This document shows positions 19,611 through 24,755 of a stretch of DNA of 24,755 nucleotides, piece by piece (within the stretch, counting starts at the first letter, position 1; each line of letters opens with the position of its first letter). The DNA is taken from positions 1 to 24,755 of the IMG/VR virus record IMGVR_UViG_3300045107_000227. One strand, written 5' to 3'. The notes under the pieces were generated by a model. It did no database searches. It worked only from the letters and a program-made list of their open reading frames with translations, and was not told the origin of the DNA. The DNA comes from a virus. Made by a program: the position numbers and the translations under genes.

Positions 19611-19637
19611 TTAGTTGGATCAGAACGATCCAACTAA
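19611..19637 (-). terminator. Hairpin overlapping a stop codon
   Basis: 11-bp arms TTAGTTGGATC/GATCCAACTAA with a 5-base loop holding part of the TGA of the gene at 19620-19820; then CTTTAGGAGG, the next ribosome site. Confidence 0.65.
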
Positions 19638-19820
19638 CTTGTTGTTTTCGATTTTAGTTATCGTGGTAAACTCAGTTTCACCAAAGGCACGTTTAGCTAG
19701 AACCAAACTAGCACCATTAGCCAAAGCAGCTTTCTTGTTAGCGAGATACGCGTTTTCAGCTTTGAAATAGTTAGTGCTTGCTTCAATTACGACTTTGTTC
19801 AGGATTGTGTAGAAACCCAT
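19620..19820 (-). CDS. Small hypothetical protein (66 aa)
   Basis: AAAGGAGG precedes ATG 19820. Alanine-rich helical product (NYFKAENAYLANKKAALANG, ending TTITKIENNKLVGSF). First gene of the unit from 19860-19888. Like the gene at 15575-15763 it is short, strongly signalled and terminates in a hairpin loop. Unknown function. Confidence 0.7.
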   Translation of the reverse strand: MGFYTILNKVVIEASTNYFKAENAYLANKKAALANGASLVLAKRAFGETEFTTITKIENNKLVGSF

Positions 19821-19859
19821 GATTGCCTCCTTTGTGTGTTTGTTTTTGCTCGATACTTA

Positions 19860-19888
19860 ATTATAACACAAAACTTGGAAAAAGTCAA
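19860..19888 (-). promoter_or_regulatory. Promoter cassette for 19820/XRE unit
   Basis: TTGACT (19888-19883), 17 bases, TATAAT (19865-19860), TGT extended -10. Best -35 match to the sigma70 consensus among the cassettes. Confidence 0.85.
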
Positions 19889-19891
19889 CCG

Positions 19892-20113
19892 TCAATTTTG
19901 AATCTCAGCCACAATCTCTACGCCGTCTTGTTGCCAAAGTTGGTAAACTTTGTTACTATTGGTATTGGTGATACGCAGTCCCCCGACGGCTACATCGCTT
20001 TGGTTTAACCGGAAGTATTCCGCGGCGTCTTTCTTATAATGGAAGGTGCGCGTGTAGCGGCCATCGAATTGGGGCTTACCATCGCGTCCGAATGTTTCCA
20101 CTTTCCAGCCCAT
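19892..20113 (-). CDS. Hypothetical protein (73 aa)
   Basis: GGGGGT precedes ATG 20113. The product has a compact alpha/beta pattern (MGWKVETFGRDGKPQFDGRY, FHYKKDAAEYFRLN, VYQLWQQDGVEIVAEI). Last gene of the 20667 unit. Unknown family. Confidence 0.7.
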   Translation of the reverse strand: MGWKVETFGRDGKPQFDGRYTRTFHYKKDAAEYFRLNQSDVAVGGLRITNTNSNKVYQLWQQDGVEIVAEIQN

Positions 20114-20114
20114 C

Positions 20115-20330
20115 CTATACCCCCTTTATGCGGATGCCCTTGACGTGGGCGTACTGCTCGCGTCGCGGGATAGAAGTACCCGTCTTCTTCCGGAAATCAG
20201 CTACACAACTAGTGTGTAGCTAGATGCCTTCGTAACGGGCTAAGCATTGTTTGGGCCCATTATTCTGTGCTGGCAGTTGGCAGTAGCTGCACCCTGCTTT
20301 CGGATTTTTGGGTTGTGGAAGGTAAATCAT
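20115..20330 (-). pseudogene. Zinc-finger gene with in-frame TAG and adjacent hairpin
   Basis: Frame from ATG 20330 (inside the end of the preceding gene): MIYLPQPKNPKAGCSYCQLP and on to QCLARYEGI, TAG (20222-20220), then LHTSCVADFRKKTGTSIPRR to TAG at 20115. The cysteine pairs CSYC and C..H..C span the amber codon as one zinc finger, so both sides belong together. A 9-bp hairpin (20199-20221, arms AGCTACACA/TGTGTAGCT on +) begins at the amber codon. Broken gene or stem-loop-aided read-through. Confidence 0.6.
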
Positions 20331-20667
20331 CTGGCACCGTCACAATCATTATAACGAGACTAGGCTCGTAAGTTTTAACCGACGCATTTATTCCGGCTAC
20401 GGCAATTATCTCACACCAACGTACGGCCCACTGGTGTTCCGTCATTCTGGCCGGCGCGAGTTCCCGATTTACTTTCAGTGCCACTAACATATAGCCAGGC
20501 TCTGCACCGCCGTAAACCCACTCAATCTTCTCGCCAAAACCCGATAGCCTTGCGACCATTTCAGCTTGGGCAAGTGTCAGGGTATTACGTACATTGATGC
20601 CGCTCGTCTTGATGACTCCGACCAAGGCATCACGTTGGTCATAGCCCATTCCGGTGTTTTGTGTCAT
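20260..20667 (-). CDS. Hypothetical protein (135 aa)
   Basis: AAGGAG precedes ATG 20667; the longer frame to 20778 would cover the promoter. Alpha/beta pattern (TLTLAQAEMVARLSGF, YMLVALKVNRELAP, SLVIMIVTVPDD). First gene of the leftward unit at the divergent promoter region. Its end overlaps the zinc-finger frame by 71 bases. No family is recognised. Confidence 0.72.
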   Translation of the reverse strand: MTQNTGMGYDQRDALVGVIKTSGINVRNTLTLAQAEMVARLSGFGEKIEWVYGGAEPGYMLVALKVNRELAPARMTEHQWAVRWCEIIAVAGINASVKTYEPSLVIMIVTVPDDLPSTTQKSESRVQLLPTASTE

Positions 20668-20704
20668 ACTATTCTCCTTGTTAAAACAACTTTCCGATGT
20701 TTCT

Positions 20705-20733
20705 ATTATACGCCCAAATTTGGGAAAAGGCAA
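20705..20733 (-). promoter_or_regulatory. Leftward promoter cassette of divergent region
   Basis: TTGCCT (20733-20728), 17 bases, TATAAT (20710-20705), preceded by GGTACC. Confidence 0.85.
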
Positions 20734-20768
20734 CGGTACCGTTGTCGAATATTGGTCCAAAATGGATA

Positions 20769-20797
20769 TTGAATTCAACGAACAGACGTTCTATAAT
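20769..20797 (+). promoter_or_regulatory. Rightward promoter for packaging-side genes
   Basis: TTGAAT, 17 bases, TATAAT. It lacks the G-run/TTGCC cassette of the leftward promoters, so the two arms could be controlled differently. The two -35 elements are 35 bases apart. Confidence 0.75.
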
Positions 20798-20832
20798 AAA
20801 ACGAACGCGATTTGTTATAGAAAAGGCGTGTT

Positions 20833-22221
20833 ATGCCACTTGTGTTATTAGTAGGCGGGCTTACAATTTTCTTTACAGCGGTCGTTGCCGCGGGTCCTGC
20901 CTTTCCGCTTATGGTATGGATAGTATTTGGCCTGGGAGTGTTTTTAGGCACACTTTACGGGTTAGTTGTGATTTACCTTAAACTATACCAAGGCACTCGG
21001 TTGGATCCTACACCTGAAGGCAACTACCCAATACCGACTACTCGTGCCTTAATACCTGACCGTGAGCCCTTCTTATTAGAAGCACCTAAGCCCGGTAATA
21101 ATCGTATGCCGACTCATTACGCCCCGCACAAAACGCTTCAGCAGGAGCGTCCGCACGCGCCTAATGTTATCACGGCCCAATCGCGCGTCATTGATGCGCC
21201 GATTGTTGACGTACCGCCCGACCACGTAGACTTAATGCCTTCGTTGCTCAATCTGAAAAAAACCGGGAAGGTGAAGCAGGACAATTTTGACATATACATG
21301 GGCGAGACAGCCCAAGGCCCCTTGATTGTTCCCCTGGATGATGCCCGTAATACGGGTATTGTTGGAACAACTGGTGGGGGCAAATCGGCCGCCCAGCGCA
21401 ATATATTATTTCAACTGGTTCTCGCTGATCCGCGTGGCCGGCGCATTGAACTAAACTTATTGGACTTGGAAGGGCGCGAGCTTCGGTTATTTAAGCCTTA
21501 TATGGCAACTAAATTCTACACCGAAGACGAGCGTATTGCGTCCGAGTTCTTAATAGACCAGGCCGACGTACTCGAGGACTTATGTCGCAAGACCGAAGAG
21601 GAAATTTTGGAAGAGCCTTATCGTTTGTATGTAGTTGAGGAATCGATTGACTTCCGTGACGCCATAACAATGCCGGCCGCGGATGCAATGGATAAGATGC
21701 TACGCCGCGGGCGCAAGTGTCGCATGTATTTTGTAGGTGCGAGCCAGTTGTTTAACTCCGGTGTAGTTGGCCGCTACTACAAACAAATGATGGTAACCCG
21801 TGCGTGCTTCCGGACTGAGGCCGAGAGTGCTAAGGCATTTGGGTTTAATCCCCAGCTGCTAGACTTACTCGACCGCCCCGGCCGTTTTGCATATAATATG
21901 TTGATGGCAGGAAGAGGAATTGCCCAGGCACCGTTTGTAACTAAGGAGCAGGTCAAAGCTTTGTATCCGCCCGATAGTCTAAATCGTATCATAGAAGGAG
22001 ACGGTAATTATATGGGTCAAGATGCCGAAGAATTAGCCCCTGGTATTGGCGAAACAACGACCAGTGGCATCGGACAAATGCCGCACGAGGCGAAAGTACG
22101 CAATGCCTGGCATAATGGGGCACGTACAATACCCAAGTTGAAGAAAGCAGTCCCAGGATTGTCCCACTATTACGCCAATAAGTGGCGCCAGAAGCTCCTC
22201 AAAGAGGAGTCGGAAGAATAG
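20833..22221 (+). CDS. Membrane-anchored FtsK/HerA-type ATPase
   Basis: 462 aa; AGGCG precedes ATG 20833. Two N-terminal hydrophobic helices (about 3-20 and 27-50), a proline-rich linker, then an ATPase core with Walker A GTTGGGKS at 178-185, Walker B-like YVVEES at 266-271 and a sensor-like GASQ at 302-305. The C-terminus (IPKLKKAVPGLSHYYANKWR) resembles a helix-turn-helix. This is the layout of FtsK/SpoIIIE or conjugal coupling ATPases, which move DNA at membranes. Next to the terminase it could act in DNA transfer, partition or entry exclusion. It ends in TAG followed by a terminator. Confidence 0.82.
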   Translation: MPLVLLVGGLTIFFTAVVAAGPAFPLMVWIVFGLGVFLGTLYGLVVIYLKLYQGTRLDPTPEGNYPIPTTRALIPDREPFLLEAPKPGNNRMPTHYAPHKTLQQERPHAPNVITAQSRVIDAPIVDVPPDHVDLMPSLLNLKKTGKVKQDNFDIYMGETAQGPLIVPLDDARNTGIVGTTGGGKSAAQRNILFQLVLADPRGRRIELNLLDLEGRELRLFKPYMATKFYTEDERIASEFLIDQADVLEDLCRKTEEEILEEPYRLYVVEESIDFRDAITMPAADAMDKMLRRGRKCRMYFVGASQLFNSGVVGRYYKQMMVTRACFRTEAESAKAFGFNPQLLDLLDRPGRFAYNMLMAGRGIAQAPFVTKEQVKALYPPDSLNRIIEGDGNYMGQDAEELAPGIGETTTSGIGQMPHEAKVRNAWHNGARTIPKLKKAVPGLSHYYANKWRQKLLKEESEE

Positions 22222-22247
22222 CCTAGCATAGCAGACACCCAACTATA

Positions 22248-22268
22248 GGCCCGCAAGGGCCTTTATTT
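22248..22268 (+). terminator. Intrinsic terminator after ATPase gene
   Basis: GGCCC-GCAA-GGGCC then TTTATTTT on the + strand. Confidence 0.85.
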
Positions 22269-22344
22269 TGCCTACTTTTTCTGAATCTTTCTGGTCTTTT
22301 CTGACCCAATATTGATAGATTGATAGTAATACAATTCGCAGATA

Positions 22345-22373
22345 TTGTGAACTTTTTCGGAATAGAGTATAAT
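22345..22373 (+). promoter_or_regulatory. Promoter of terminase operon
   Basis: TTGTGA, 17 bases, TATAAT. It is followed at once by the hairpin 22374-22394 (AAGCGTAG/CTACGCTT), so the transcript would start with a stem-loop. Confidence 0.75.
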
Positions 22374-22394
22374 AAGCGTAGTGAAGCTACGCTT
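22374..22394 (+). promoter_or_regulatory. 5'-terminal mRNA hairpin of terminase transcript
   Basis: 8-bp arms AAGCGTAG/CTACGCTT around TGAAG directly after the -10; it could protect the mRNA 5' end or affect initiation. Confidence 0.5.
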
Positions 22395-22441
22395 CAAATT
22401 GAGCGATCCTTTGAAATAAATAGTTCAAGAATGTCAGGCCT

Positions 22442-22987
22442 ATGAGTGACAAAGATTTAGCCATATACGATGATAATGCCGTAATAGAAGCAGCTGAACG
22501 CCGCGCCGCTGTTTTAGATTTACGCAAACAGGGATTCTCGATTCAAGCTATTGTCAAGATTTTGGTAGACAAATACCCCCTTATTACCGCCAACATGGTG
22601 CGGTATGACCTTAAGTTTACTTTGCAGGAACTTCGCCGTGAGCGCCTCGAGAATATGGCTCTATTTATTGACCTCGAACTAGCCCGTTTGGACGCCATTC
22701 AAGTACCCATTTGGCAGTATATAGGTTCGGAAAACTCGGAGGAAGTTTTCCCGGCCGTATCAATGGTACTAAAGATTATGGAACAACGCCAGCGTTTACT
22801 GGGTTTGCCTGATACTAAATTGGCACAACAGTACAAAGAGGCCATCGATGCAGGAGGAAACACTATCGAAGAAGGACTTGATCGAATTGTTGCCTTACTT
22901 AACACAGCCAGAGCAAGAAGAAATCAAGGCCTTTCTCCAACATCCGGACCTGCCATTGTGGATTCCACAGCCAGGACCACAAAGTGA
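22442..22987 (+). CDS. Small terminase subunit-like DNA-binding protein
   Basis: 181 aa. The N-terminal third has a helix-turn-helix pattern (RAAVLDLRKQGFSIQAIVKI, then YPLITANMVRYDLKF) and the middle is a long helical oligomerisation region (LQELRRERLENMALFIDLEL), as in small terminase subunits that recognise phage DNA and pass it to the large subunit. It sits directly upstream of the large terminase and overlaps it by 140 bases. The ribosome site is weak (AGGCC). Identity rests on layout and position. Confidence 0.72.
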   Translation: MSDKDLAIYDDNAVIEAAERRAAVLDLRKQGFSIQAIVKILVDKYPLITANMVRYDLKFTLQELRRERLENMALFIDLELARLDAIQVPIWQYIGSENSEEVFPAVSMVLKIMEQRQRLLGLPDTKLAQQYKEAIDAGGNTIEEGLDRIVALLNTARARRNQGLSPTSGPAIVDSTARTTK

Positions 22988-24428
22988 TGCCTACTTTAGT
23001 CAGGCCGATATTCTCGGGTATGGCGGTGCTGCTGGTGGTGGTAAAACCGGCCTACTAATTGGACTCACCCTCGAGCACCAAATTTCAGTTATCTATCGAC
23101 GTGAATCCTCGCAGCTTCGTGATATTTTGGAGAAGGCAAAAGAGTTCATCGGCGATAAAGGTAGTCTCAACGAAAACTTAGGTATCTGGCGTAACTTACC
23201 CGGCAAACGGCTTATCGAGTTTGGCGGCGTAAAGGACGAGAAAGATATTTCCAAGTGGCGTGGGCGTGCCCATGATTTCATAGGTTTTGACGAGGCTACT
23301 GAGTTCACCGAGTTGCAGTTCCGCACTTTGATAGCGTGGAACCGTTCAACTAATCCTAACCAAAGATGCCGAGTCGTTGCGGCTTTTAATCCGCCATCAA
23401 CGCCTGAAGCTCAGTGGGTCTTAAAATTCTGGGGCCCTTGGTTGGATCCAAAGCATCCTAATAAGGCCGCATTTGGTGAACTAAGATACTACACAACTAT
23501 CGACCATGAAGACGTTGAGTTGCCCAACGGCAACCCAATCATGGTTGATGGCGAAGCAGTAATTCCGCTTTCCCGAACATTTATTCCGGCCCGACTAGAG
23601 GATAATGCTTACTTAGCGCGTACCAACTATCGGCGAACGTTGCAGGCACTACCAGAGCCTTTACGCAGCCAGTTACTATATGGTAAGTTTAACATTGAGA
23701 TTGCCGGCGATGAATGGCAAGTTGTTCCGATTGAGTGGATTCGTATCTCGCAACAGAAATGGCGTGAAGCGCGTAGGAGTGGCGGTCCGCTAACGCATGT
23801 TGGCGTAGACGTAGCCCGTGGCGGCAAGGACCGTACGGTGATTTTCAAGCGGTATGGCAATTGGATTGCTCCCGCTGAAACACATCCGGGCTCGTCTACG
23901 CCCGATGGTGCGGCAGCAGCAGCGGCGGTAGAGCGGTCAATCGGGGAACAAGAGGATCCTCAGATTGGCATCGACGTTATTGGTATCGGGGCATCAGCGT
24001 ACGACCACTTGAAGAAAACCCGGCCCGATACAATTCCCGTTAATGCGGCAGCGGCTAGTGAGCGAACTGACCGTACCGGACAGTTACAATTTGTCAATAT
24101 CCGTACCGAGATGTATTGGGCCCTACGCGAAGCCCTAGATCCGGTTAATGGTGATAACATACTATTGCCCGATGACAATGACTTATTAACGGAACTCGCC
24201 GCGATACACTGGTCGCCCAAGGGCAAAGGCCTTATCGCCGTCGAACCGAAAGATGATATTAAGAAGCGGCTAGGCCGCAGTCCCGATAAGGCCGATGCAT
24301 TAGCAATGGCGTTCATTGAACCACCTGACGGAGTTCCAATCGCGACTGGTGCTAATGCCGCGGAACGTAGTGATATGCTAAATGCCATCTTGAAAAGGAT
24401 TGCCGATGGACGAGCGCAAAAAAGATGA
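22848..24428 (+). CDS. Large terminase subunit (packaging ATPase/nuclease)
   Basis: 526 aa; GAGG six bases before ATG 22848. ATPase: Walker A GAAGGGKT at 60-67, Walker B FIGFDEATEF at 144-153, motif III AAFNPPS at 178-184. Nuclease: RNase H-like acidic residues in HVGVDVARGGKDRT (Asp321), PQIGIDVIGIG (Asp376) and SPDKADALAMAF (Asp480/483). Length and order match TerL. It pumps DNA into the prohead and cuts concatemers. Its first 47 codons overlap the small-subunit gene in another frame, and both frames look constrained there. Confidence 0.95.
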   Translation: MQEETLSKKDLIELLPYLTQPEQEEIKAFLQHPDLPLWIPQPGPQSDAYFSQADILGYGGAAGGGKTGLLIGLTLEHQISVIYRRESSQLRDILEKAKEFIGDKGSLNENLGIWRNLPGKRLIEFGGVKDEKDISKWRGRAHDFIGFDEATEFTELQFRTLIAWNRSTNPNQRCRVVAAFNPPSTPEAQWVLKFWGPWLDPKHPNKAAFGELRYYTTIDHEDVELPNGNPIMVDGEAVIPLSRTFIPARLEDNAYLARTNYRRTLQALPEPLRSQLLYGKFNIEIAGDEWQVVPIEWIRISQQKWREARRSGGPLTHVGVDVARGGKDRTVIFKRYGNWIAPAETHPGSSTPDGAAAAAAVERSIGEQEDPQIGIDVIGIGASAYDHLKKTRPDTIPVNAAAASERTDRTGQLQFVNIRTEMYWALREALDPVNGDNILLPDDNDLLTELAAIHWSPKGKGLIAVEPKDDIKKRLGRSPDKADALAMAFIEPPDGVPIATGANAAERSDMLNAILKRIADGRAQKR

Positions 24429-24755
24429 ATTTATTGAAGCGGTAGAAGATATTGTGCGTCAGTATGTTAGAGAGCCCGTTTCAATCGAACCGCCTTTGCC
24501 GCCTGATGTTGCTTGGCGTAAAGCAAGACTTGCGCTAGCTCGGGAACAAATGGCCTTCGCGGTTCAGTGCCTGCGTGCGGCTTTTATTGTGCCCTTTAAA
24601 GCGGCTTTTATTAAACATGACAGCGAAGAATACGTGAGTGGCTACCTCACGTATCGCGAAGTGGGCTGCCCTAATGGCGCTACCGACGCCGGCTTCCGGA
24701 CATGGTATACGAAGAACGCAGCGGCAATAGTTAACGCGGCCTTAAAGGAACGCGC
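24406..24755 (+). CDS. Hypothetical protein, 3' end outside window
   Basis: AAAAGGA precedes ATG 24406, overlapping the TerL stop. Visible 116 residues: an acidic start (MDERKKDEFIEAVEDIV), a hydrophobic helical region (AFAVQCLRAAFIVPFKAAF), then SGYLTYREVGCPNGATDAGF and WYTKNAAAIVNAAL, which look like a helix-turn-helix. By position a portal gene would be expected next, but the sequence does not show portal features. Confidence 0.75.
   Translation, partial: MDERKKDEFIEAVEDIVRQYVREPVSIEPPLPPDVAWRKARLALAREQMAFAVQCLRAAFIVPFKAAFIKHDSEEYVSGYLTYREVGCPNGATDAGFRTWYTKNAAAIVNAALKER

Noticed and set aside
1-24755. Genome-wide reassignment of TAG to an amino acid
   Set aside because: Several genes end normally in TAG (400-936 with two in a row, tnpA, the FtsK-like ATPase before its terminator, 17711-17857) and the large genes contain no in-frame TAG, so full recoding is unlikely; partial suppression stays open.

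Overview
The window looks like part of a tailed double-stranded DNA phage or prophage (Caudoviricetes-like). A large terminase subunit, a small-terminase-like gene and an FtsK/HerA-type ATPase sit on the + strand at the right end (about 20.8-24.7 kb). The left 20.7 kb is a dense set of small genes, almost all on the - strand. Recognisable replication and repair functions there are a HARP-like annealing protein, an SNF2-type helicase, a RuvC-like resolvase, a DUF932-type protein and RNase HI. The host cannot be named from the sequence. Most genes have AGGAGG-type ribosome sites, and promoters are sigma70/sigmaA type with 17-base spacers, so the host uses ordinary bacterial signals.

Layout of the - strand, left to right: HARP-like gene with two downstream small genes (1-1000); a resolvase/helicase cluster (1026-3383) whose upstream neighbour is cut in two by an IS200/IS605 element carrying tnpA and tnpB (about 3636-5230); DUF932 gene (5373-6434); zinc-ribbon and small genes (6519-6913); two tRNA-like genes with abnormal anticodon arms (7077-7315); two members of a paralogous unknown family (7964-8332, 8666-9337); an operon of unknown genes (9460-11388); two degenerate LAGLIDADG-like genes (11953-13636); a non-coding block with a 29-bp-arm perfect palindrome (13868-13928); small membrane proteins; a GC-rich block with a probable structured RNA and a G-tract (14843-15300); small unknown genes, RNase HI and a third paralog (15312-18481); a XRE regulator, a zinc ribbon and other small genes (18591-20667). 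A divergent promoter region (20705-20797) separates these genes from the + strand packaging genes.

Two organising features stand out. First, nearly every - strand transcription unit begins with the same promoter cassette: a G-run, TTGCC, a partly conserved 17-base spacer, then TATAAT (16 copies). Second, consecutive genes in a unit are often separated by a strong hairpin and then a ribosome site, giving the order stop, hairpin, AGGAGG, start.

Several small genes carry lesions: in-frame TAG or TAA codons, an ATC in place of a start codon, frameshifts, a 16-bp repeat expansion and the IS insertion. The large genes are intact. This points to decay of dispensable genes, partial stop-codon suppression or local sequence error. 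Each lesion is listed separately below.
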